Assembly (NCBI GenBank): GCA_937868025.1 | Contig: CALMLJ010000082.1 | Coordinates: forward strand, 1 to 7,121 | DNA: 7,121 nt | Reading direction: 5' to 3' | Origin: an uncultured Acidimicrobiaceae bacterium | GTDB taxonomy: Bacteria; Actinomycetota; Acidimicrobiia; Acidimicrobiales; Microtrichaceae | Part shown: positions 1-5,924 of the stretch, in pieces | How the letters are laid out: each line of letters begins with the position of its first letter | Numbering within the stretch: position 1 is the stretch's first letter | Program-made: the position numbers and the translations under genes | The notes under the pieces: model-generated | The model's input: only the letters and a program-made list of their open reading frames with translations | The model's database searches: none | What the model was told of the DNA's origin: nothing

Positions 1-710
1 TCCAGCTCTGGCAGATGCCGACCAACATCCTCGGCGGAGCGCTCTTCCTGCCACTCATCACCGGGCTCGGGTCCGCGTCGGAGCTCGGCCGGCTCAACCG
101 GGCTCGCACCCACATCCACGCCGACGACGTGCCGACGCGCCGCGAGCTGGCCCGCGAGGAGGTGCTCCGAGCGACCCGCCAGGCCGAGCGGTCGTCGTGG
201 TCGAGTGGCTTCCTCGCCGAGTACCCATCGGGATGGGGGCCGTCGCCATGGGTCCGGGCGCACGTCGACCTCCTGGCCGGCCGAAACGACGCTGCGATCG
301 ACGACCTCGCCGATCTCGCCGACGGGCGCTCGCGGCACTGGTTGCTCGATCGCCCCGACCACCCCGAGATCGACCTGCTCCTCACGATGGTGCCGCCCGT
401 CGCCGCCGACAGCCTCGCCGTACTCGAGGCGCGGGTGCATCACGGCAGCCCCGAGGATCTGGTGGCGCTGGCGACGGCGATCTTCGTCGCAGAGCAATCT
501 GCGGAACCGCTGTACCTCGGTGCCGCCGGGCTCGCCGTCCGCGGCCTCGACGACGAGGCGATGCTGTGGTTGCAGCGTGCGGTCAACGTGGCGCCCGACC
601 CCGGGCGGATGGCCGTCGACCGAGAGTTCCACGGATTGCACCGTCGGTCCGACTTCCAGCAGCTGCTCGGCGTTGCCCAGCGAGCGGTCGTTCCGGGAGC
701 GGCGCGATGA
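1..710 (+). CDS. TPR-like protein of unknown function, 5' end outside window
   Basis: The reading frame is open from the first full codon at base 3 to the TGA at 708-710, giving 235 visible residues. An ATG at 15 is in frame but has no Shine-Dalgarno sequence before it, and the frame stays open upstream, so the gene probably begins outside the window. The visible start (LWQMPTNILGGALFLPLITGLG) is hydrophobic and could be the end of a membrane segment. The rest is helical and rich in Ala, Leu, Asp and Arg. Near the C-terminus, AAGLAVRGLDDEAMLWLQRAV followed by DREFHGLHRRSDFQQLLG resembles the tetratricopeptide pattern in which a repeat is followed by a 'D-x-E/D-F-x-x-L-x-x-x-x-x-F-x-x-LL' tail. 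This suggests a protein-protein interaction scaffold. No catalytic motif is visible. The stop overlaps the start of the next gene, so the two are probably co-translated. Family not recognised; the TPR call is an inference. Confidence 0.75.
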   Translation, partial: QLWQMPTNILGGALFLPLITGLGSASELGRLNRARTHIHADDVPTRRELAREEVLRATRQAERSSWSSGFLAEYPSGWGPSPWVRAHVDLLAGRNDAAIDDLADLADGRSRHWLLDRPDHPEIDLLLTMVPPVAADSLAVLEARVHHGSPEDLVALATAIFVAEQSAEPLYLGAAGLAVRGLDDEAMLWLQRAVNVAPDPGRMAVDREFHGLHRRSDFQQLLGVAQRAVVPGAAR

Positions 711-1126
711 GGACGGACCGGCCCGTGTCGGCGGCGACTGCCGCACTCGTCGCCGGTGGAGGCCTGCTCCTGGCGGCGTCGGCGTTCCTCTCGTGGCTGT
801 GGAGCGGTGCCGGCTCTGCGATGTCGTTGCGCGACCTCGGCGACTTCCTGCTCGGTGATCGCTGGCCGACGACCTCTCGGTGGTTCGGACTGCTCGCCTA
901 CGTCATCCCCGTGTGCGGCGGCGTCGCCGTCATCGGCGCCGGGTTGCGGATGGGCGTGGCCCGGCGGGTGCTGGCAACTGCAGGGCTGATTGCTGCAGTG
1001 CTCCTCGCCGTGGCGGCGGTGCTCTTCACCGTCCGCACGCGGCTGCCAGGGCCCGGTTTCGCCGTGGCCGCGGTGGGTGACGGGCTCGTCTTGACGGGTT
1101 GGTGGATCTGCCGAAGAAATGTATGA
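707..1126 (+). CDS. small four-helix integral membrane protein, unknown function
   Basis: This gene encodes 139 residues. Its ATG at 707-709 overlaps the preceding TGA (708-710) in an ATGA junction, which indicates translational coupling. GGGAG at 695-699 lies seven bases upstream and fits a ribosome binding site, so this start is preferred to the much longer upstream frame, which is a shadow of the preceding gene. Four hydrophobic stretches are visible at about residues 9-32, 59-80, 87-109 and 117-134. Basic residues (RMGVARR around 81-87, RTR at 110-112, CRR near the end) sit at the membrane boundaries. The loop at 33-58 contains LRDLGDFLLGDRWP. I recognise no domain family. The coupling suggests it works with the TPR-like protein, perhaps anchoring it or forming a membrane subunit; that is inference. 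Confidence 0.8.
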   Translation: MRTDRPVSAATAALVAGGGLLLAASAFLSWLWSGAGSAMSLRDLGDFLLGDRWPTTSRWFGLLAYVIPVCGGVAVIGAGLRMGVARRVLATAGLIAAVLLAVAAVLFTVRTRLPGPGFAVAAVGDGLVLTGWWICRRNV

Positions 1127-1180
1127 CTCGGTGGCGAATGTCCGTACAGTGGAACGATCGATGACGCCCACGGGCGAGCC

Positions 1181-1187
1181 AGGAGAG
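1181..1187 (+). promoter_or_regulatory. ribosome binding site deciding the GTG start at 1190
   Basis: AGGAGAG ends two bases before the GTG at 1190-1192 (four bases after its AGGAG core). It fits a strong Shine-Dalgarno sequence and fixes the start of the 808-residue gene. The nearby ATG at 1161 is in another frame. The 63-base gap before it holds only a weak promoter-like pair (TTGGTG at 1099-1104, TATGAC at 1122-1127, 17-base spacer), which I do not call as a separate feature. Confidence 0.6.
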
Positions 1188-1189
1188 CC

Positions 1190-3616
1190 GTGTACACCCA
1201 ACAGCCCCCGCCCTACGTCCCGCCCGTCCTGACCGGAGCGTCCGTGGACACCGACGCCGGTACCGCCTCGCCGCGGCGGCGGAACCGCATGCTCGTGACG
1301 GTCGGCAGCGTCGTGACCGTCGGCCTGGTCGGGCTGGGCGCTGCGGCGATCGCGTTCGGTGGGGGCGGCGCCGCCTCCCCCGAGGAAGCGGTGCGCCACC
1401 TGACCACGGCGATCGACGGGGAGGACGTCCTGGCGGCAGTGGCCACGCTCGCCCCCGACGAGACCCGCTCGTTGCCCGAGCTGTACCGCCAGGCCACCGA
1501 GAAGGGCAAGGAACTCGAGCTGCCCGAGCGGATGCGTGACGCCGTCGGTGTCGAACCGTCCGGGGAGGCCGGAGCCGACGACGAGTCGTCCGACGACCGC
1601 CCCTTCGGCGACCTCGACCTGAAGGTGACCGGCCTCGAGGTCGAGGTGACCGAACTCTCGGGAGACATCGCCAAGGTCGAGATCGTGGGCGGCACCCTCA
1701 GCTGGGACTTCCCCGACGGCGCCGACCTGTTCGATCCCCTGTCCGGTCTCGCCCCGTGGGGCGTCGGTGGGTTCGACGACACCTGCAGCCTGATGGACCT
1801 GCCGGCGGAGGCGGACGACGGTGCGGACGGTGGCGCCGACGGCGAGATGTACGACCCCTGCTCGTCGGGCGCCGACGAAGTGTCCGAGGTCGAGGACCGG
1901 ATCCGCCACGGCGAGGTCGACCTCGGCGAGCTCCATCGCGATGCGGACGACGACCAGCCCGGCGTGTTCGCGATGACGGTGGAGCGCGACGGCGGATGGT
2001 ACGTCAGCCCGCTCTTCACCGCAGCCGAGTACGCCCGGGTCATGTCCGGCGGCGACCCGCTCGACTCCTACACCGTCGACCCCGGCCCCGCCGCCGGTTC
2101 ACCGACCGATGCCGTTCGCGCGCTCGGCGCTGCGCTGACGGCCGGCAACGCCGACGGGGTCGCGAACGTCCTGGCGAGTGAACTCTCGGTGTGGCGGGTG
2201 TACTCCCAGGCCTTCGAGGACGACGAGTTCCGAACCACACTCGACGAGGCCGACATCGAGGTACGCGACCTCGAGCTGCGGGAGGAGACGATCGACGGAG
2301 AGCGGGTCCGGGTCGTGATCGAGCATGCGGTGATCGAAGGATCGGAGATGGTGCGCGACTACGACTCGGTCTCCGACGTCGACTACGAGGACCCGGACTT
2401 CGACGAGGAGGACATCCCGCTGGTCGAGGAGACCTCCGTGATCACCGTCGACGGCGACTGCGTGACCATGGAGCGCAATGGAGAACGGTCCGAGGATCGC
2501 ACCTGTCTCGACACGGCCGGCGACGGTGTGGTGAAGGCGTTGGGCGTCAACCGAGTCGCCCTCGTCGCCGTCGCCGATCGGGACGGCTGGGCGGTCAGCC
2601 CCATCGAGACGTTGGCCGACTACCTGCGCACCGTGGTCGACCACCTGTCGATGCCGCTCGTGAACCGGTTCCTCGGCAGCACCGGCCTGGTCGGGGCCAC
2701 CTCCGAGCCGACGGCGACACTCCACGAGGGGGACAACGACGTGCAGCTCGATTCGGCCGGCGTGGCGGTCGTCTCGGCCGACGTCGACAAGGGAGACCTC
2801 GTCACCCTCACGGCCGACGACGACGGTGTGGTGATCCACCAGGACAGCTTCAGCAGCATCATCGTCGGACCCGACCCGGTCGTCGTCACCGCCCCGGTCG
2901 GGACCCGCTCGGCCAACGTGAGCCTGAAGCGGGTCGACGTCACCGACGTGTCCGCCGCCACTCCGGACGGCGCCGCCACCCAAGCGATCACCGGTCGCCT
3001 CGAACCCGGCGAGGTGGACGCGTTCCGAATGACGGCCGCCGACTACCGCTTGATGTCGTTGGACGTGGGCTACGCGTTGACCACCGAGGAGCTCGACGAG
3101 AACGGAGAGTGGATCTACGTCGACGACGGCGACATCGGCGACGACGACCTGGTCATCATGGCGATCACGTACGACACCGAAACGGAGTTCACCGACGAGG
3201 GCGACGATCGCTACACGATCTCGTTCGCCCCGGCGTCGGGCGGGTTCGCCGGCCCCGACCCGGCCACGTTGACCGTCGGCCTCGACGACTACTTCGATAC
3301 GGGCGAGCCGCTCGCAGTCGTCGAGGGCCGCCCGGTCGACCTCACCATCGACGCCACGGCGGGCGTCACCGCCGTGCTCAGCTGCGACAGCGGCCAGTTC
3401 GAGGATGAGCAGAACGCCGACGAGTACAAGGATCGGTACGACTACGGATACGGACGCACGATCGACGTGATCGCTGGTACGCCGTCGGTGACCCGCCTCG
3501 ACCCGACCGAGACCGAGGTGTGCACGGTGTCGTTGACCCCGGACTACTCCCTGCTGGACGAGGACAGCGGTGACGCCCCCATCAACGTGACGCTGCGGCT
3601 CACTCCGGCGGGCTAA
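1190..3616 (+). CDS. membrane-anchored secreted protein with duplicated NTF2-like domain and beta-rich C-terminus, unknown function
   Basis: This 808-residue protein starts at GTG with a good ribosome binding site. Residues 1-33 are a Pro-rich cytoplasmic tail ending in RRRNR, followed by one membrane helix at about 34-57 and a Gly-rich stalk. The rest should face outward. Residues 62-284 and 303-485 look like two copies of one domain. Aligned blocks are 62-102 with 303-341 (SPEEAVRHLTTAI / SPTDAVRALGAAL), 143-170 with 355-382 (DLKVTGLEVEV / DIEVRDLELRE), and 268-284 with 465-482 (GGWYVSP / DGWAVSP). The SPxxAV opening and GWxVSP strand recall NTF2/lumazine-binding-like (DUF4878-type) lipoprotein domains; that match is inferred. 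Residues 503-808 look beta-rich, and AITGRLEPGEVDAFRMTAADY (599-619) resembles a PPC-type beta domain. The six cysteines fall in three pairs, C199/C224, C424/C439 and C732/C778, one pair per region, as expected for disulfides. The protein is strongly acidic. Its stop overlaps the convergent DUF4202 gene by 17 bases. Confidence 0.85.
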   Translation: MYTQQPPPYVPPVLTGASVDTDAGTASPRRRNRMLVTVGSVVTVGLVGLGAAAIAFGGGGAASPEEAVRHLTTAIDGEDVLAAVATLAPDETRSLPELYRQATEKGKELELPERMRDAVGVEPSGEAGADDESSDDRPFGDLDLKVTGLEVEVTELSGDIAKVEIVGGTLSWDFPDGADLFDPLSGLAPWGVGGFDDTCSLMDLPAEADDGADGGADGEMYDPCSSGADEVSEVEDRIRHGEVDLGELHRDADDDQPGVFAMTVERDGGWYVSPLFTAAEYARVMSGGDPLDSYTVDPGPAAGSPTDAVRALGAALTAGNADGVANVLASELSVWRVYSQAFEDDEFRTTLDEADIEVRDLELREETIDGERVRVVIEHAVIEGSEMVRDYDSVSDVDYEDPDFDEEDIPLVEETSVITVDGDCVTMERNGERSEDRTCLDTAGDGVVKALGVNRVALVAVADRDGWAVSPIETLADYLRTVVDHLSMPLVNRFLGSTGLVGATSEPTATLHEGDNDVQLDSAGVAVVSADVDKGDLVTLTADDDGVVIHQDSFSSIIVGPDPVVVTAPVGTRSANVSLKRVDVTDVSAATPDGAATQAITGRLEPGEVDAFRMTAADYRLMSLDVGYALTTEELDENGEWIYVDDGDIGDDDLVIMAITYDTETEFTDEGDDRYTISFAPASGGFAGPDPATLTVGLDDYFDTGEPLAVVEGRPVDLTIDATAGVTAVLSCDSGQFEDEQNADEYKDRYDYGYGRTIDVIAGTPSVTRLDPTETEVCTVSLTPDYSLLDEDSGDAPINVTLRLTPAG

Positions 3617-4193
3617 CGGCGGCGATCACGTCGCGTACGGCGGGGGCGACGTCGGCCTCGGCCAACCACCGGAGTCCGTCGGGGCTCATCTTGGCGAGCG
3701 TCTTGGCGACGACCGGCCCCGTGCGATCGCCCAGCAGCGCTGCGGTGGACAGACCCTGCAGCTCGAAGAAGACGAGGCACAGTGCATCCTCGTGCGTCTG
3801 CACTCGACCGTCGCGCCCGAGCCCGTCCTTCGAGATGATGCGGGCCGTGTCGGCCCGGATCTCGGCGTCGATCCCGCACCCAGCGAGGAGAGCATCGACC
3901 TCCGACGCGTGCCGGGCCCGAGCATCCCGACGCCAGCGCAGGTAGCCCGCACGACCCTCGGGATAGTCCGAGCGCGGCGACGTCCACCGACGGAAGTGGT
4001 GGGCCCGCGCCGCGAGCCGCTGGGCATCGTCGGCATCGGGAGCGAGCCGCTCGAGCCACGACGTCATCCGCTCGGCGTGAACCAGCTCCTTCGGCCGCGG
4101 GGTGCCGCGATCGTCGATGAGGTTGGGGTCCTCCGCGTTGGCCGCGTCGATCGCCGCGATGGCGGCGGCGACCCGGTCAACCCCGTTGGTCAT
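3600..4193 (-). CDS. DUF4202 family protein
   Basis: This gene encodes 197 residues, about the usual family length. I recognise it as DUF4202 from several blocks: AIAAIDAANAEDPN at 11-24, KELVHAERMTSWLERLAPDA at 35-54, ARAHHFRRWTSPRSDYPEGR at 62-81, GYLRWR at 83-88, and VQTHEDALCLVFFE at 131-144 followed by KMSPDGLRWL at 168-177. The family has no established reaction. The spread of histidines and acids (H66, H95, E135-D136, E144) in a helical protein recalls metal-binding HD-type helical bundles, but that is my inference. No signal peptide or membrane segment is visible, so it should be cytosolic. The ATG start (4191-4193) overlaps the TGA of the 73-residue gene (4190-4192), and AAGGG abuts the start too closely for a normal ribosome binding site, so its translation probably depends on the upstream gene. 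Its 3' end overlaps the convergent 808-residue gene. Confidence 0.88.
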   Translation of the reverse strand: MTNGVDRVAAAIAAIDAANAEDPNLIDDRGTPRPKELVHAERMTSWLERLAPDADDAQRLAARAHHFRRWTSPRSDYPEGRAGYLRWRRDARARHASEVDALLAGCGIDAEIRADTARIISKDGLGRDGRVQTHEDALCLVFFELQGLSTAALLGDRTGPVVAKTLAKMSPDGLRWLAEADVAPAVRDVIAAVSPPE

Positions 4194-4411
4194 CCCTTGG
4201 GGCGCAGGTCGACGCGGAGTACGAGGACCCCGTCCTCTAGCTCGGCCTGGGCGTCGGCGATGATCGCGAAGTCCTGGAAGTCGAGACGCGATTGCTCGAT
4301 GAACGCCTTGCGGGCCTCGCCCTCCACGGGCGGGACCTGCCGGCCCCTCACCGCGTCAGCGCGGAGCTTGAAGCGGGCCAGCATTGCGTCGATGTCGAGT
4401 CCGTCGGCCAT
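4190..4411 (-). CDS. 73-residue conserved-looking hypothetical protein
   Basis: This is a small soluble protein with an ATG start. AAGG at 4420-4423 (read on the - strand) lies eight bases upstream and fits a ribosome binding site. The N-terminal part looks helical and basic (MLARFKLRADAVRGRQVPPV, residues 10-29). The middle is FIEQSRLDFQDFAIIADAQA (37-56) and the end is a beta-like strand, LEDGVLVLRVDLRPKG (58-73). The well-structured sequence, the ribosome binding site and the ATGA overlap with the DUF4202 gene make it a real gene despite its size. I recall similar short actinobacterial hypothetical proteins but cannot name a family. No zinc, nucleotide or DNA-binding motif is visible. The coupling suggests it could be a partner or regulator of the DUF4202 protein, which is inference. 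It follows the 450-residue gene after 46 bases and could share its transcript. Confidence 0.78.
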   Translation of the reverse strand: MADGLDIDAMLARFKLRADAVRGRQVPPVEGEARKAFIEQSRLDFQDFAIIADAQAELEDGVLVLRVDLRPKG

Positions 4412-4412
4412 G

Positions 4413-4430
4413 GCCCCTACCTTACGGGGC
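4413..4430 (-). promoter_or_regulatory. small hairpin enclosing the ribosome binding site of the 73-residue gene
   Basis: GCCCC (4413-4417) and GGGGC (4426-4430) form a perfect five-base inverted repeat around an eight-base loop. On the transcribed strand the loop reads GTAAGGTA, which places the likely Shine-Dalgarno AAGG in the loop, and the stem ends one base before the start codon. It could modulate initiation. With only five base pairs in GC-rich DNA it could equally be chance. Confidence 0.3.
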
Positions 4431-4457
4431 GCGGCGACGGCGCCGGTTCGGCCCGAC

Positions 4458-5810
4458 TCAGTCGCGGCCCGGCGGATCGCCCGGATCGAGATCCTGGTCG
4501 TAGAACTCGCCCACCGGCGGCAGCCCGGGATCCTCGACCTCAGGGGGACGGCGGGGCGGGAGTGAGCTCAGGGCGGACGCCATCAGCGCCATGTCGTCGA
4601 CCTGCCGTTCGGGCAGCGCGGCGTGGGTCGCCGTGGTCTCCTTGGCGATGCGATCGAAGCCCGGGGCGCCCTTCGGTGCGGCGGCCCGCTCAGCTCGCTC
4701 GACCGGCGCAGCCGGGGCCGGCCGTCGACGGGCCACCCGCTCGACCGGCGGATCATCGAACCGGACGATGGTCGGCTCCTTGTCGGGGATGGCCGACAGG
4801 GCCGAGATGAGTGCCTGCGTCGCGGCGGGATAGCTCGGCTCGGGCTCGGCTCGAAGGTCGGCGGCCGCTGGGTCGGCTGAGGAGCCGGCAGCGGTGCCGG
4901 GGTCGCGATGATCGGCCCGCACCTCGGTGCTCGACACGTCGATGGGTTCAGCGGAGACCTCGGCGACGGGAGCAACGGTGCCCGCGTCGGGGAAGTCGAC
5001 CGCGGTCGGCGTGTCGGGGATCAGGCCCGACCCGGTCTCGGGTTCGATGATCCACGCCGAATCGGCACCGACCAGGGGCTTGGGCGCACCGAGCGGGATG
5101 TCCGCGAGCGGAGCCGGAGCGTCGATCGCTGGGTCGCCCTGTGGCGGCGGTTCCTCGCCCGGCACGGCCCCGAGCGCGGGCTCGGCGGCTCCGGGTGACT
5201 CGGGAACGCCACGCCCCACCGTCGGAGCCATCTGGCCGGCGAGCGCCAGTGGCAGTGCCGGCGCAGCGGACCCGGGGGCGCTCGCGAGGAACGCCGACGC
5301 GGGGATCTTCGCCGGGGCGCCGCCCACCGCAGCCGGGACGGCACCGGCGAGGGCAGCACCAGACGCTGCTGCGGCCTCGACTGGAGCGTCGGGGGCCTCG
5401 CGGCGCGAGCGCTTCCCGGTCGTCTCGTCGCGGGCGGGCAGGAGGAGCGCTGGTCGGGTGACCTTCCAGAACACGAGGTTGAGGACGAGGACCAGTCCAC
5501 CGAGGCCGACGAGGGCATACGTGATGCGACGCAAGCGTGTCGCCGCCGGGTCGTCGCGGGTCGTCGCGTCGGAGTCGGCAGCCACGGTGGTCGGGGCGGC
5601 CGCCGTCGACGGGGTGTCGGCCACGGTGTCGACGGTCTCGGCCGTCGTCGGCGTCGTCTCGGGGGCCGTCGTGGCGACGGGCAGCGTGGTCGACGTCCGC
5701 TGGACGGCCACGGCGGGCGATGCCGACTCCGACGACGCCGGCGACGCCGGCGCAAGCAGCCAGCAACCGACCATCACTCCTGTCGCCAGGAGGAGAAGAC
5801 CTCGTCTCAC
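4458..5810 (-). CDS. signal peptide plus single-TM protein with long Ala/Pro-rich disordered tail, unknown function
   Basis: I place the start at the GTG at 5808-5810 (450 residues). It is preceded at eight bases by GGAG (5819-5822 on the + strand) and it puts a signal peptide, MRRGLLLLATGVMVGCWLLAPASPA, at the very N-terminus. The longer frame to 5906 adds 32 residues before the signal and runs into a hairpin behind the glycosylase gene. Residues about 25-92 are a Thr/Ser/Ala/Pro-rich linker, probably exported. One membrane helix lies at 96-115 (ITYALVGLGGLVLVLNLVFW) and is followed by basic residues (KVTRP, KRSRR), predicting N-terminus outside and C-terminus inside. The remaining ~330 residues are Ala/Pro/Glu-rich and probably disordered. 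Short segments SALSAIP (336-342) and SALSSLP (412-418) recur in the tail. C16 in MVGCW is a poor lipobox because the -3 residue is Met and hydrophobic residues continue after it. No enzyme motif and no recognised family. The tail could tether a cytoplasmic partner. Confidence 0.75.
   Translation of the reverse strand: MRRGLLLLATGVMVGCWLLAPASPASSESASPAVAVQRTSTTLPVATTAPETTPTTAETVDTVADTPSTAAAPTTVAADSDATTRDDPAATRLRRITYALVGLGGLVLVLNLVFWKVTRPALLLPARDETTGKRSRREAPDAPVEAAAASGAALAGAVPAAVGGAPAKIPASAFLASAPGSAAPALPLALAGQMAPTVGRGVPESPGAAEPALGAVPGEEPPPQGDPAIDAPAPLADIPLGAPKPLVGADSAWIIEPETGSGLIPDTPTAVDFPDAGTVAPVAEVSAEPIDVSSTEVRADHRDPGTAAGSSADPAAADLRAEPEPSYPAATQALISALSAIPDKEPTIVRFDDPPVERVARRRPAPAAPVERAERAAAPKGAPGFDRIAKETTATHAALPERQVDDMALMASALSSLPPRRPPEVEDPGLPPVGEFYDQDLDPGDPPGRD
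5548..5567 (-). repeat. exact tandem duplication of a 10-base unit inside a coding region
   Basis: GGGTCGTCGC occurs twice head-to-tail on the + strand (5548-5557 and 5558-5567). It lies in the 450-residue gene around residues 82-88, just before the membrane helix. The unit is not a multiple of three, so gaining or losing one copy would shift the frame. Confidence 0.6.
5734..5751 (-). repeat. exact tandem duplication of a 9-base unit
   Basis: GACGCCGGC occurs twice head-to-tail on the + strand. It corresponds to a repeated Pro-Ala-Ser around residues 21-26 of the 450-residue protein, near the probable signal-peptide cleavage region. The unit keeps the frame, so copy changes would only lengthen or shorten the linker. 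Confidence 0.55.
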
Positions 5811-5818
5811 CAGAACCG

Positions 5819-5822
5819 CTCC
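5819..5822 (-). promoter_or_regulatory. ribosome binding site deciding the GTG start at 5810
   Basis: On the - strand this reads GGAG (within TTGGAGCGG), eight bases before the GTG at 5808-5810. It supports the 450-residue version of the protein over the 482-residue frame. Further upstream, TAGTAT (5862-5857) is the only AT-rich patch that could serve as a -10 element. No convincing -35 hexamer accompanies it. Confidence 0.55.
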
Positions 5823-5903
5823 AAATCGCCGTGCGCCACGTACGTCGTGCCGGGAGATACTACAAACCGCCGTGTACCCGACCGTGTCATCTCCCCCGGT
5901 CCG

Positions 5904-5922
5904 CACCGGCCCGGGCCCGGTG
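5904..5922 (-). terminator. possible U-less hairpin terminator after the glycosylase gene
   Basis: CACCGG (5904-5909) and CCGGTG (5917-5922) form a six-base perfect inverted repeat around a seven-base loop, two bases after the glycosylase stop. It also contains the 10-base palindrome CCGGGCCCGG (5911-5920). No T-run follows on the - strand, so it could only be an atypical GC-rich terminator or a 3'-end stabilising hairpin. Short GC palindromes are frequent by chance in such DNA. Confidence 0.35.
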
Positions 5923-5924
5923 GG

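Noticed and set aside
1099..1127. Promoter-like pair TTGGTG, 17-base spacer, TATGAC before the 808-residue gene
   Set aside because: Only about half of the -35 positions match consensus and most of the pair overlaps the end of the preceding gene. It is too weak to call without transcript data.
440..1936. 498-codon open frame on the - strand
   Set aside because: It lies antisense to three + strand genes that have ribosome binding sites, coupling and coherent proteins. Its translation is Arg/Gly/His-rich low-complexity sequence without domains, which is typical of antisense frames in GC-rich DNA.
2191..3408. 405-codon open frame on the + strand inside the 808-residue gene
   Set aside because: The product is almost entirely Arg/Gly, a frame-shifted shadow of an acidic coding sequence rich in GAC/GAG codons.
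4431..4457. GC-rich inverted repeats (GGCGCC, GCCG/CGGC) between the 450-residue and 73-residue genes, considered as a terminator
   Set aside because: Stems are only four bases or lack a loop, there is no T-run, and the genes look like one transcription unit.
5763..5763. Cys16 of the 450-residue protein considered as a lipoprotein anchor
   Set aside because: The preceding residues are M-V-G, with Met at the -3 position, and the hydrophobic stretch continues after the cysteine (WLLA). An ordinary signal peptide fits better.
5811..5906. Upstream extension of the 450-residue protein to an ATG at 5906
   Set aside because: The extension puts 32 residues before a typical signal peptide, starts within a hairpin behind the glycosylase gene, and ignores the well-spaced GGAG before the GTG at 5810.
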